From an uncultured Caulobacteraceae bacterium (lineage in GTDB: Bacteria; Pseudomonadota; Alphaproteobacteria; Caulobacterales; Caulobacteraceae), in assembly GCA_903884915.1 (NCBI GenBank), contig CAISGS010000482.1:1-14369 (forward strand): DNA of 14,369 nucleotides, written 5' to 3'. Within the stretch, counting starts at the first letter, position 1. Each line of letters starts with the position of its first letter. The position numbers were made by a program, and so were the translations under genes. The notes under the pieces are model-generated. The model was not told the origin of the DNA. It did not search any database and worked only from the letters and a program-made list of their open reading frames with translations. Shown piece after piece: positions 6,345 through 14,307 of this stretch.

Positions 6345-8225
6345 TCATTTTTTTGATGAAGACACGCTATTCGGGGCCGTTCGGATCTGGTCGACATCTC
6401 GGACGGCACCTCTCGCAGCACTGGTCGTGAAGGCGGCATAGGCGCGCAGGGCGTCTGTGACCTTTCTTTTGCGACCATGGGCCATCCATCCATCGGCGCC
6501 GCGCGCGTTCATCTCCGTGCGGCGCTCTTCCAAGACGGCCTCGGAAACGGCCAGAACAATCGAGCGGTTGGGAATATCAATCTCGACCCGGTCGCCCTCG
6601 TGAACCAGAGCGATCAGGCCGCCCTCTGCGGCCTCTGGCGAGACATGGCCGATCGATAGGCCCGATGTGCCGCCCGAAAAGCGTCCGTCGGTGATTAGGG
6701 CGCAGACCTTGCCCAGCCCTTTGGACTTCACATAGCTGGTCGGATAGAGCATCTCTTGCATGCCGGGTCCGCCGCGTGGGCCCTCATAGCGGATGACCAA
6801 AACGTCTCCAGCCACGATCTTTCCGGTCAAGATCGCGCTGACCGCATCGTCTTGGCTCTCGAACACGCGGGCCGGACCGGCAAAGGTCAGGATGCTCTCA
6901 TCCACGCCCGCGGTTTTAACGATACAGCCATCAAGGGCCAGATTGCCGCTGAGCACCGCCAAGCCGCCATCTTTGGAGAAGGCATGCTCGACATCGCGGA
7001 TCACGCCGTCCGAGCGGTCCGTATCCACAGCCTCCCAGCGGCGCGACTGGCTAAAGGCGGTTTGGGTTGGCACGCCGCCGGGGGCTGCGCGGAAGAAGTG
7101 GTGCACATCCTCGTCTTGGCTCTGAACAATGTCCCAACGCTTGATAGCGTCGCCGAGGGTCGGGGCGTGGACGGTCGGCAGATGGGTGTGCAGGAGCCCG
7201 CCACGATCAAGCTCACCCAAGATCGACATGATGCCGCCTGCGCGGTGGACATCTTCCATGTGAACGTCGCTCTTGGCGGGCGCGACCTTGCAAAGGCACG
7301 GCACCTTGCGCGACAGGCGGTCAATATCGTCCATGGTGAAGGGCACCCCGCCCTCTGACGCGGCGGCCAGCAGGTGCAGCACCGTATTGGTCGATCCGCC
7401 CATGGCAATGTCGAGGCTCATGGCATTCTCAAAAGCCTCGAAAGTGGCGATAGAGCGCGGCAGGACCCGGTCATCATCGCCTTCGTAATAGCGCTTGGCC
7501 AGATCCACGACCGTGCGGCCGGCCCGAAGGAACAGTTGCTCGCGGTCAGAGTGGGTGGCGAGGACCGAACCATTGCCGGGCAAGGATAGGCCCAAGGCTT
7601 CGGTCAAACAGTTCATCGAATTGGCCGTGAACATGCCCGAGCAGGAGCCGCAGGTCGGGCAGGCCGAGCGCTCGATGGTGGCGACCTCTTCGTCACTGTA
7701 GGAATCGTCCGCGGCAGCGACCATGGCATCGACCAGATCCAGCGCCACTTCCTTGCCCTTAAGGATGACCTTCCCGGCCTCCATCGGTCCGCCCGAGACG
7801 AAGACCGAGGGGATATTGATCCGCATGGAGGCCATCAGCATGCCCGGCGTGATCTTGTCGCAGTTGGAGATGCAGACCATGGCGTCGGCGCAGTGGGCAT
7901 TGACCATATATTCGACGCTGTCGGCGATCAGTTCGCGCGAGGGCAGGCTGTAGAGCATGCCGTCATGGCCCATGGCGATCCCGTCATCAACGGCGATGGT
8001 GTTGAACTCTTTGGCAACGCCGCCCGCCTTCTCAATTTCCCGCGCGACCAGCTGGCCAAGGTCCTTGAGGTGGACGTGACCGGGCACGAACTGGGTGAAG
8101 GAATTGACCACCGCGATGATCGGCTTGCCAAAATCGCTATCCTTCATGCCGGTGGCGCGCCAAAGGCCGCGCGCGCCTGCCATGTTGCGGCCGTGGGTCG
8201 TGGTGCGTGAACGATAGGGAGGCAT
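6345..8225 (-). CDS. ilvD: Dihydroxy-acid dehydratase
   Basis: The enzyme dehydrates 2,3-dihydroxy-isovalerate and 2,3-dihydroxy-3-methylvalerate to the 2-keto acids that become valine, leucine, isoleucine and pantothenate, in the cytoplasm. The 626-residue product is close to the 616 of E. coli IlvD. Visible signatures are D80[10 protein letters not shown] (metal site), C122-D-K-I-T-P-G-M with the lysine (K124) expected to be carbamylated, and C189[11 protein letters not shown]. The N-terminal segment reads NSFTQF, without the cysteine seen in plant and mycobacterial [2Fe-2S] enzymes, so this belongs to the E. coli-like subgroup known for an oxygen-sensitive [4Fe-4S] cluster. On the minus strand TAGGAAACATC precedes the ATG and supports this start. 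No other ilv or leu gene adjoins it, and no leader peptide with branched-chain codons is evident upstream. It is divergent from the esterase gene. Confidence 0.98.
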   Translation of the reverse strand: MPPYRSRTTTHGRNMAGARGLWRATGMKDSDFGKPIIAVVNSFTQFVPGHVHLKDLGQLVAREIEKAGGVAKEFNTIAVDDGIAMGHDGMLYSLPSRELIADSVEYMVNAHCADAMVCISNCDKITPGMLMASMRINIPSVFVSGGPMEAGKVILKGKEVALDLVDAMVAAADDSYSDEEVATIERSACPTCGSCSGMFTANSMNCLTEALGLSLPGNGSVLATHSDREQLFLRAGRTVVDLAKRYYEGDDDRVLPRSIATFEAFENAMSLDIAMGGSTNTVLHLLAAASEGGVPFTMDDIDRLSRKVPCLCKVAPAKSDVHMEDVHRAGGIMSILGELDRGGLLHTHLPTVHAPTLGDAIKRWDIVQSQDEDVHHFFRAAPGGVPTQTAFSQSRRWEAVDTDRSDGVIRDVEHAFSKDGGLAVLSGNLALDGCIVKTAGVDESILTFAGPARVFESQDDAVSAILTGKIVAGDVLVIRYEGPRGGPGMQEMLYPTSYVKSKGLGKVCALITDGRFSGGTSGLSIGHVSPEAAEGGLIALVHEGDRVEIDIPNRSIVLAVSEAVLEERRTEMNARGADGWMAHGRKRKVTDALRAYAAFTTSAARGAVRDVDQIRTAPNSVSSSKK

Positions 8226-8440
8226 GATGTTTCCTAGGGCGATCGGTCAGACGGGTTGGTGCATTACAGATGAGATATATGCCCCAATTTTGCATCTCCT
8301 GCCGCCGAAAAAATCGTTGGTTCACGTCCGCCGCCTCGCAAGGGCTCGATTTATCACATTCGTAGGCCCGGTGTGCCTTGGCGTTTGGGGCAAAAGATGA
8401 AACCGTTGCGGTTCTGAATGGGTCTTTGTGGGTTAAGTCA
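8226..8440. promoter_or_regulatory. Divergent intergenic region between ilvD and the esterase gene
   Basis: These 215 bases must hold the promoters of both ilvD (minus) and the esterase (plus). The stretch 8268-8315 is the most AT-rich part. An imperfect inverted repeat lies at 8272-8298 (GAGATATATGC against GCATCTC), and on the minus strand TTGGGG (8282-8287) could be a poor -35. I cannot assign start sites. No gene is credible here; a 119-codon minus-strand frame crossing it has no recognisable protein character. Confidence 0.35.
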
Positions 8441-10063
8441 ATGCTGAGCTTTCGCCGTCTAAACCGGATGGGTTCCGTTGGAGCCATCGCCCTCATGGCG
8501 GGGCTTGTCGGATTTTCGGGTCCCGTGGCCGCGCAGGTCGCCGCTCAACCGGCACCCGCCGCCCGCCCCGCACCGGTGACGGTCGTGCGCAGTACCGAGT
8601 TGGGACCGGTGAGGGGTGTGGTTAAGGGTCCATCGGTCAATTTCTTAGCCATTCCCTATGCCGCACCGCCGGTCGGGCCCTTGCGGTGGAAGCCGCCGCA
8701 ACCGGCTAGCGTCTGGACGACAGAGCGACTGGCGGAGGCCTTCGGTCCGGTATGCCCTCAGGCCGGGGGCGCTCCCTCAACGCCCCAGTCTGAAGATTGC
8801 CTGACCCTCAATATCTCCGTCCCGACCGGCACGACACCGGACGCCAAGTTGCCGGTGCTGTTTCGGATCCATGGCGGCGGCTATATTGCCGGCTCCGGCC
8901 CGTCGGAACATTCTGCAGAGGTTTGGAACCCTGAGGGGGTGATCCTGGTCACCTTTAACTACCGGCTTGGCCCCCTTGGCGTCCTAGCCCACCCCCTATT
9001 AGTGGCCGAGGCGGCGGTTAAGCCTCAGCCGGTCAATTTCGCGCTGCTGGATATGAAGGCGGCCCTTGAATGGACCCATCGCAATATTGCCGCCTTTGGC
9101 GGCGATCCGGCCAACCTGACCCTGACCGGCGTGTCAGCGGGCGGTGAGGGGGTTCAGCTTCTTCAGCTCATGCCCGGCACCGAAGGCCTCTTTGCGCGGG
9201 CCATTTCTTCGAGTGGCTATACGGCCTGGCCCTTGCCGCGCTCGACCTCGACCGCCGATGGCGCGCCTGCTGAGGCCGTTCGGCTCGGAGATGAAACCAT
9301 CTTGCGGGCCAATGTCGGCAAAGAACCCGCCAGTCTTGACGAGATGAGGGCCCTTGAGGTCAAGGCACTCTTGGCCTCGATCCGCGGATTTCAGCTGCCT
9401 GTGATCGATGGGGTAACGCTTCTCGATGATCCTGTGACCCTGTTCGCCAAAGGGGCAGACCATCCCGTACCGGTGATGACCGGTGGCAATAGCTATGAGG
9501 GCAGTGTGTTTCCCAGTTCTGGTGTGACACCAGAGGAAGTGGTTGGCCTGCTGGGCGATCAAGCCCCCGCTATGAAGGCGCTCTATGCCGATGATTTTGC
9601 GGTCAGTGAGGCGCGGGGCGTCAGCCGAATGTTTGGCGACATGCGCTATGTCTTTTCGAGTGCCGCCATGGTCTCGTCCGTGTCGCGCCGTCAACCGGCC
9701 TATCTTTACTATGTCACCTATGTCGATCCCGACCGCCGCGCGACCCAGCCGGGCACCTATCATGGGGGTGAGACCTTCCTCCTCCAATGGGGCGGCCGCA
9801 CCCCTGCCAGTTTGGCGGCGGGTAATCCCGGCAAGACGATGAGGGGCTATTGGCTAAACTTCATCAAGACGGGCGATCCCAATGGTGGGACCGAGCCCCT
9901 ATGGCCCAAATCCACCCCCGACCAACCGCACTGGATGGTGTTTGGCGAGACGGTCGCGGTCAGGGATGACGTCTTGGCCGACAAGCTTGCCCTGCTGCGT
10001 AAAATCCATTCCGCGCGGTTCAGCGTTCCAAGCCAAACGGCGGCGGCTAAAAAATCTCGTTAG
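8441..10063 (+). CDS. Secreted type B carboxylesterase (alpha/beta hydrolase)
   Basis: A 540-residue carboxylesterase family protein that should hydrolyse carboxylic esters after export. A signal peptide spans about 1-31 (two arginines, hydrophobic core, V-A-A before Gln), followed by an A/P-rich linker. Family marks are IPYAAPPVGPLRW, the disulfide pair C105 and C120 with the signature E118-D-C-L-T-L-N, the oxyanion hole H144-G-G-G-Y, nucleophile S232 in G-V-S-A-G-G, probable acid E353 in NSYEG, and catalytic H441 in TYHGGET, so the triad is complete. The residue before the serine is Val where Glu is usual (GESAGG). Length matches the family. The frame also permits a TTG start at 8378, but that would place a 21-residue polar stretch before the signal peptide; the ATG at 8441 is preferred although its ribosome site is weak. 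The substrate is unknown. Confidence 0.9.
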   Translation: MLSFRRLNRMGSVGAIALMAGLVGFSGPVAAQVAAQPAPAARPAPVTVVRSTELGPVRGVVKGPSVNFLAIPYAAPPVGPLRWKPPQPASVWTTERLAEAFGPVCPQAGGAPSTPQSEDCLTLNISVPTGTTPDAKLPVLFRIHGGGYIAGSGPSEHSAEVWNPEGVILVTFNYRLGPLGVLAHPLLVAEAAVKPQPVNFALLDMKAALEWTHRNIAAFGGDPANLTLTGVSAGGEGVQLLQLMPGTEGLFARAISSSGYTAWPLPRSTSTADGAPAEAVRLGDETILRANVGKEPASLDEMRALEVKALLASIRGFQLPVIDGVTLLDDPVTLFAKGADHPVPVMTGGNSYEGSVFPSSGVTPEEVVGLLGDQAPAMKALYADDFAVSEARGVSRMFGDMRYVFSSAAMVSSVSRRQPAYLYYVTYVDPDRRATQPGTYHGGETFLLQWGGRTPASLAAGNPGKTMRGYWLNFIKTGDPNGGTEPLWPKSTPDQPHWMVFGETVAVRDDVLADKLALLRKIHSARFSVPSQTAAAKKSR

Positions 10064-10090
10064 GGCTCTAGGTATCTGAGGGTCTGGACC

Positions 10091-10118
10091 TTGTCGTAAG
10101 GCACAGTCTGGCTAATTT
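10091..10118 (+). promoter_or_regulatory. Candidate promoter of the ABC efflux operon
   Basis: TTGTCGT at 10091-10097, 13 bases, then GCTAATTT at 10111-10118 approximates the Caulobacter housekeeping pattern TTGMCGS, 10-14 bases, GCTANAWC, with three mismatches. It lies about 73 bases upstream of the adaptor start in the 127-base gap after the esterase. No terminator is visible after the esterase, so read-through is also possible. Confidence 0.4.
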
Positions 10119-10176
10119 GTAATTGGAACAGCCGCGATTATCCCGTCATAGTGGGGGCAAATCGATGGCTTTAGTT

Positions 10177-10184
10177 AGGGTGGA
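10177..10184 (+). promoter_or_regulatory. Ribosome binding site of the adaptor gene
   Basis: AGGGTGGA lies 6 bases before the GTG at 10191 and supports that start over the TTG at 10185, which would be left with no spacing. Confidence 0.6.
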
Positions 10185-10190
10185 TTGTGC

Positions 10191-11192
10191 GTGGATAGGT
10201 CCGAACTGCTTCGTTCTTTGAGCATTGATCGTTCAGCAGGGGCGGAAACCGACGGTGGCTCGTCCATGCCGCCTCTGCTCATTGCCGGGATCGTCGCCGG
10301 AGCATTGGTCCTTGGCGGAACCCTCGGTTGGGTGGTTAAGCCCGCGCCGAAGGTCAAGCCGGTGGTGGTCGCAGCCGCGCCTATGGGCACCAACAAGGGC
10401 GTTGTTCGCCCCGGTGGACTAACCGCTTCGGGCTATGTCGTCGCTCGCACCCGCGCCACCATCGCCTCGGAAGTGACCGGGCGCGTCGTTGAGGTGCGCG
10501 TCGAAGAGGGTCAGGCCGTGAAGGCTGGACAGGTCTTGGCCATTCTCGATGGGTCCTTGGCCAAGGTCGATGCGGCCTCCAGCCAGGCGCGGGCCCTGTC
10601 GGCTCAGGCCGCCGCAGATTCGGCCCAAGCGCAATATGTTCAGGCCCAGCGCGATCTGGCCCGTTATGAGTCGCTTGCCTCAACCGGCTATGTCAGCGAT
10701 GCCAATGTTCAGGCCGCGCGCCTCAAGGCGCGGGTGGCCCAAACCCAAGCGGCCTTGTCGCAGGCGCAGATGGTCGCGGCCCAGTCCGATGCCAATCGCA
10801 GCCGCGTTCAGCTTGGCAAATACGAGATCCGCGCACCCTTCACCGGTATCGTCATCGATAAGGCCGCGCAGCCCGGCGAAATCATCTCGCCCCTGTCGGC
10901 AGGTGGCGGCTTTACCCGTACCGGTATCTGCACCATCGTGGATATGGACAGTATCGAGATCGAGGTGGATGTGAACGAGGCCTATATTGGCCGGGTCACA
11001 GAGGGTCAAAAGGTTGAGGCGGTTATGGATGCCTATCCCGACACCGTGCTGGCCGCCCACGTCATCGCCAAGATCCCCACGGCCAGCCGCGACAAGGCCA
11101 CTGTTCGAGTCCGCATCGGATTTGACGGTAAAGACGTCCGCATCCTTCCCGAGATGGCCGTAAAGGTCACCTTTCTTGACGCCAAATCTTAA
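10191..11192 (+). CDS. HlyD/MacA-family periplasmic adaptor subunit
   Basis: A 333-residue membrane-fusion protein that links an inner-membrane pump to the outer membrane. A short charged cytoplasmic N-terminus (1-26) is followed by one transmembrane anchor (about 28-50), a first lipoyl half (about 88-122, SEVTGRVVEVRVEEGQAVKAG), a helical hairpin rich in Ala and Gln (about 123-208), a second lipoyl half (212-235, IRAPFTGIVIDKAAQPGE), and beta-barrel and membrane-proximal parts (250-330). The hairpin is about 85 residues, short to medium for the family. Translation probably starts at GTG 10191. It is the first gene of a four-gene operon, 24 bases ahead of the ATPase. The gene order and domain plan match MacA- or DevB-type adaptors of ABC pumps rather than RND adaptors. 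Confidence 0.92.
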   Translation: MDRSELLRSLSIDRSAGAETDGGSSMPPLLIAGIVAGALVLGGTLGWVVKPAPKVKPVVVAAAPMGTNKGVVRPGGLTASGYVVARTRATIASEVTGRVVEVRVEEGQAVKAGQVLAILDGSLAKVDAASSQARALSAQAAADSAQAQYVQAQRDLARYESLASTGYVSDANVQAARLKARVAQTQAALSQAQMVAAQSDANRSRVQLGKYEIRAPFTGIVIDKAAQPGEIISPLSAGGGFTRTGICTIVDMDSIEIEVDVNEAYIGRVTEGQKVEAVMDAYPDTVLAAHVIAKIPTASRDKATVRVRIGFDGKDVRILPEMAVKVTFLDAKS

Positions 11193-11216
11193 GATCGACC
11201 GATAGGACCCCCCGAC

Positions 11217-11900
11217 ATGAGCGCCCTGATCCAGCTGAAGAATGTCAAAAAGACCTATAAGCGCGGCAAGGAAAGCATCACCATCTTTGATGGCTTGAAC
11301 CTGACCATCGAACAGGGCGATTTTGTCGCCATTATGGGACCGTCGGGTTCGGGCAAGACCACCTTGCTCAACCTGCTCGGCGGCACCGATCGCAGCGACA
11401 GCGGCGAGATCAATTTCGACGGTGAGCGCATCGACGGCTATAATGAGGGGCAACTGGCTGGATGGCGCGCTCGCTCTGTCGGCTTCATCTTCCAGTTCTA
11501 CAATCTGATGCCGGTGCTCAATGCCGCTCAAAATGTTGAGCTGCCCCTGATGCTGACCAAGCTGTCGGCCGGCAAGCGCCGGGCCAATGTCGAAACGGCC
11601 CTCAAGATTGTCGGGCTGTGGGACCGCGCCAAGCACAGGCCAAAGGAACTGTCCGGCGGTCAGCAGCAGCGCGTGGCCATTGCCCGGGCCATCGTTTCTG
11701 ACCCCAAGTTCCTGCTCTGTGACGAGCCGACGGGCGATCTGGACCGCAACACGGCCAACGATATTCTCGGCACGCTGCAGCAGCTCAATCAGGAAATGGG
11801 CAAGACCATCGTCATGGTCACCCACGACCCTGAGGCCGCGCGTTTTGCTAAGCGCACCCTGCATCTGGATAAGGGCGTCTTTGCCGAGGTCACCCAATGA
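11217..11900 (+). CDS. MacB/LolD-type ABC transporter ATPase
   Basis: A 227-residue nucleotide-binding subunit that powers the pump. All ATPase motifs are present: Walker A GPSGSGKT at 41-48, Q-loop Q93 in FIFQFYNLMPVL, signature LSGGQQQR at 145-152, Walker B FLLCDE with catalytic E170, D-loop GDLD, and switch H203 in VTHD. The sequence around the Q-loop and the compact length are typical of the MacB/LolD/FtsE group, whose permeases act by mechanotransmission on periplasmic substrates. It is a stand-alone ATPase, unlike E. coli MacB, where it is fused to the permease. Its stop overlaps the next start by 4 bases (ATGA), so translation is coupled. TAGGA in a GATAGGACCCC stretch (11201-11211) is the ribosome site. 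Confidence 0.95.
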   Translation: MSALIQLKNVKKTYKRGKESITIFDGLNLTIEQGDFVAIMGPSGSGKTTLLNLLGGTDRSDSGEINFDGERIDGYNEGQLAGWRARSVGFIFQFYNLMPVLNAAQNVELPLMLTKLSAGKRRANVETALKIVGLWDRAKHRPKELSGGQQQRVAIARAIVSDPKFLLCDEPTGDLDRNTANDILGTLQQLNQEMGKTIVMVTHDPEAARFAKRTLHLDKGVFAEVTQ

Positions 11901-13066
11901 CCGACCTCGACCTGGTTTGGAAGAACCTGTTTCGCAAGCCGCTGCGGACTATTCTGCTGACGGTTTCGATCTTTATGGCCTTCTTGATCTTCGGCATCCT
12001 GACCAGCCTGAATGTGGCGCTGGACCGGGCTTCGGAGTCTGGCTCGGCGAGTAATCGCTTGGTGGTGTCCAATAAGATCAACTTCACCCAGTCCATGCCC
12101 TATGCCTATATCAATCGGGTGGCGGCCATACCGGGCGTGACGGCGGTCACCTATCAAAACTGGTTTGGGGCCTATTATCAGGACCAAAGGACCAGCCGGT
12201 TTGTGGGTTTTGCCGTTGATCCAGAGACCTATATGGCGATCTTCCGCGATGAAGCGCGCCTGACCGATGCCGAACGTCAGGCTTTCCTGACCGAGCGCAC
12301 CGGGGTCATTGTCGGTAAGAGCCTCGCCGACCGTTATGGCTGGAAGGTCGGTCAAACCATCCCCATCAGCTCCAACATCTATAGTCAGGCCAATGGCCGG
12401 CGCAGTTGGGACATGAAGATCAGCGGTATCTTTACCGGCGCCAAGCCGACCGACCCAACCACGGCCATCTATTTCCATTATGACTATATGAACGAGACCA
12501 TCACCTTTGGCCGTGATCAGGTGGGCACCATTACGGTGGTGACGGCCTCGCCCGACCAAAATGATCAGGTGGCTAAGGCGATCGACGCCAACTTTGCCAA
12601 CTCTCCGGCTGAAACCTCGACCGTCGATGAAAAGACCTTCAGCCGTGCCTTCTTGAAACAGGCGGGCGATTTGAACTTCATCGTCACCATGGTGGTCTCT
12701 GCTGCCTTTGCCGCCATCCTGATGATTGTCTCCACGACCTTGGTTTCGGCCATGCGGGAGCGGACCAAAGAGATCGGGGTTATGAAGACCCTCGGCTTTT
12801 CTAGCCCCCGCGTCCTGCGCATGGTGCTGGGCGAGGCGGTGCTTTTGTCCAGCCTCGGGGCCGTGCTTGGGCTAGGAACCTCGGCCTTTATCCTGACGGG
12901 CCTATCGAAATCGCCGGTCGGATCGAACTTTGGCGATCTGTCCATGTCGCCGGTGGTGGCCCTGTCCGGCTTGGCGCTTGCCGTCAGTTTGGGTCTGGTT
13001 ACCGGTGCTGTCCCGGCCCTCTCGGCCTTGCGGATGAGCATCATTGAAGCCTTGAATCGCGGATAG
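11897..13066 (+). CDS. MacB/FtsX-type ABC permease, first of two
   Basis: A 389-residue inner-membrane subunit with the four-helix MacB plan: helix 1 about 18-42, a large periplasmic domain (about 45-258), then helices about 260-284, 308-335 and 353-378. The cytoplasmic coupling segment RERTKEIGVMKTLGFS at 287-302 after helix 2 is the FtsX-family signature, and the end SALRMSIIEALN is typical. The periplasmic domain contains the MacB-type core with TGVIVGKSLADRYGWKVG. It overlaps the ATPase by 4 bases. With the second permease it probably forms a heterodimer bound by two copies of the ATPase (inference). The substrate is unknown; the family exports lipoproteins, peptides, glycolipids or antibiotics. 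Confidence 0.92.
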   Translation: MTDLDLVWKNLFRKPLRTILLTVSIFMAFLIFGILTSLNVALDRASESGSASNRLVVSNKINFTQSMPYAYINRVAAIPGVTAVTYQNWFGAYYQDQRTSRFVGFAVDPETYMAIFRDEARLTDAERQAFLTERTGVIVGKSLADRYGWKVGQTIPISSNIYSQANGRRSWDMKISGIFTGAKPTDPTTAIYFHYDYMNETITFGRDQVGTITVVTASPDQNDQVAKAIDANFANSPAETSTVDEKTFSRAFLKQAGDLNFIVTMVVSAAFAAILMIVSTTLVSAMRERTKEIGVMKTLGFSSPRVLRMVLGEAVLLSSLGAVLGLGTSAFILTGLSKSPVGSNFGDLSMSPVVALSGLALAVSLGLVTGAVPALSALRMSIIEALNRG

Positions 13067-13076
13067 GACCCCAGCC

Positions 13077-14261
13077 ATGAGTTTGCTCAATCAGACCGGC
13101 TCTGTGATCGCCATGAATGTGCGGTCCATCCCCCAGCGCCTTTGGATGTCCTTGGCCACGGTAGGCTCGATCGCCCTTGTGGTGGCGGTGCTGCTGGGCT
13201 TCTTGGCCCTGGCCAATGGCTTTAATCAGACCCTTAAGGGCTCGGGTGCGCCAGATGTAGCCATTACCCTGCGCGATGGTGCCGCTTCGGAACTTAACAG
13301 CGTGGTCAGCCGTGAACAGATTGATCTGTTGGGTCAAGGCCCCGGCGTTCGGGCGGGTCCAGATGGCCGCCCGCTGATTTCGGCAGAACTGGTTTTGATC
13401 GTTGACGGCATCAAGAAGTCTACCGGCACCAAGGCCAATATGCCCCTGCGCGGTATTGGTCCCAACGGCCTATTGGTCCGCCCTCAAGCCAAGATCACCC
13501 AAGGCCGCATGTTCACGCCAGGATCGAACGAAATCGTCGTTGGCGCGGGCCTCCTGCGCGAATTTTCGGGCTTTGAGCTTGGCAAGACCCTGCGTTTCGG
13601 GGCCCAAACCTGGAAAGTGGTCGGCGTTTTCGAAGCTCCCGGCACCGTCTTTGAATCCGAGCTTTGGGCCGATGCCCCCGTGATTCAGAGCCTCTTTAAG
13701 CGCGGCAGCACCTTTCAGACCGCGCGGATAGGCCTGACCAGCCCAGCGGCCATGCCGGCCTTTGTAAAATATGTGAAGGACGAACAGCGCCTGCAACTGA
13801 AGGCCCAGAGCGAGCAGACCTATTTTGCCGATCAGGCCGAGCGGTCGGGTCTGTTGATCAAATATTTCGGCTGGCCCCTAGGCATCATCATGGCCATTGG
13901 CGCCCTCGCTGGAGCCCTGAATACCATGTATGCCTCGGTCTCGAGCCGTGCGGCAGAGATCGCGACCTTGCGGGTCATTGGCTTTAGCGGCTTTTCGGCC
14001 TTTATCGGCACGATGGTCGAGGCCTTGGTTCTGTCGGCCCTTGGGGCCTTGGTCGGCGTTGCCATCTGTGCGTTGGGCTTTAACGGGCTGTCGGCCTCAA
14101 CCCTTGGCGCAGGCTTTACCCAGGTGGCCTTCCGGCTCCAGATCGGGCCGGACATCATCACACAGGCCGTGACCTTGGCCCTCATCATCGGCCTGATTGG
14201 TGGCATCTTCCCGGGTCTTCGCGCCTCACGGCAACGTCCGCTACTGGCCTTGGCGACCTAG
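13077..14261 (+). CDS. MacB/FtsX-type ABC permease, second of two
   Basis: A 394-residue permease with the same plan as its neighbour but clearly different sequence: helix 1 about 24-46, periplasmic domain about 50-262, helices about 264-286, 306-334 and 358-382. The coupling segment is SRAAEIATLRVIGFS at 290-304, and the C-terminus FPGLRASRQRPLLAL is a variant of the family end motif. It starts 10 bases after the first permease, using the same GATAGGACCCC ribosome-site sequence (13062-13072) as the ATPase gene. It closes the operon; its TAG stop at 14259-14261 is 10 bases from the stop of the convergent RND gene. An ancient duplication of one permease gene is the simplest origin. Confidence 0.9.
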   Translation: MSLLNQTGSVIAMNVRSIPQRLWMSLATVGSIALVVAVLLGFLALANGFNQTLKGSGAPDVAITLRDGAASELNSVVSREQIDLLGQGPGVRAGPDGRPLISAELVLIVDGIKKSTGTKANMPLRGIGPNGLLVRPQAKITQGRMFTPGSNEIVVGAGLLREFSGFELGKTLRFGAQTWKVVGVFEAPGTVFESELWADAPVIQSLFKRGSTFQTARIGLTSPAAMPAFVKYVKDEQRLQLKAQSEQTYFADQAERSGLLIKYFGWPLGIIMAIGALAGALNTMYASVSSRAAEIATLRVIGFSGFSAFIGTMVEALVLSALGALVGVAICALGFNGLSASTLGAGFTQVAFRLQIGPDIITQAVTLALIIGLIGGIFPGLRASRQRPLLALAT

Positions 14262-14262
14262 G

Positions 14263-14307
14263 CGGGGCGACCTAAGCGGCGATCGCCGTCTTAGGCTCGT
14301 CGCCCCG
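14263..14307. terminator. Long inverted repeat across convergent stop codons
   Basis: CGGGGCGACCTAAG (14263-14276) pairs with CTTAGGCTCGTCGCCCCG (14290-14307): 14 base pairs with a 4-base bulge. Its centre holds the 12-base palindrome CGGCGATCGCCG (14277-14288). It starts just after the permease stop and includes the stop and last 11 codons of the RND gene. No T-run follows on either side, so it is a terminator-like or transcript-end-stabilising structure rather than a classic intrinsic terminator. Confidence 0.5.

Noticed and set aside
8272..8298. Inverted repeat between ilvD and the esterase as an operator
   Set aside because: The arms match only with an extra internal insertion, so it is too imperfect to call a binding site on its own.
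8378..8440. Upstream TTG start for the esterase
   Set aside because: It would add 21 mostly polar residues ahead of a good signal peptide beginning at the ATG at 8441.
8137..8496. 119-codon minus-strand frame crossing the ilvD start and esterase signal peptide
   Set aside because: It overlaps two well-supported genes and has no coding character; the region is better explained as a divergent promoter.
10081..10090. Palindrome GGTCTGGACC after the esterase as a terminator
   Set aside because: The stem is only four base pairs and no T-run follows.
10680..11897. 405-codon minus-strand open frame opposite the adaptor and ATPase genes
   Set aside because: The sense strand encodes a complete HlyD protein and an ATPase with all motifs; the antisense translation is low-complexity and resembles no family.
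11789..12559. 256-codon minus-strand frame opposite the first permease
   Set aside because: Antisense to a gene with clear MacB/FtsX topology; the reading is Gly/His/Asp-rich without domain structure.
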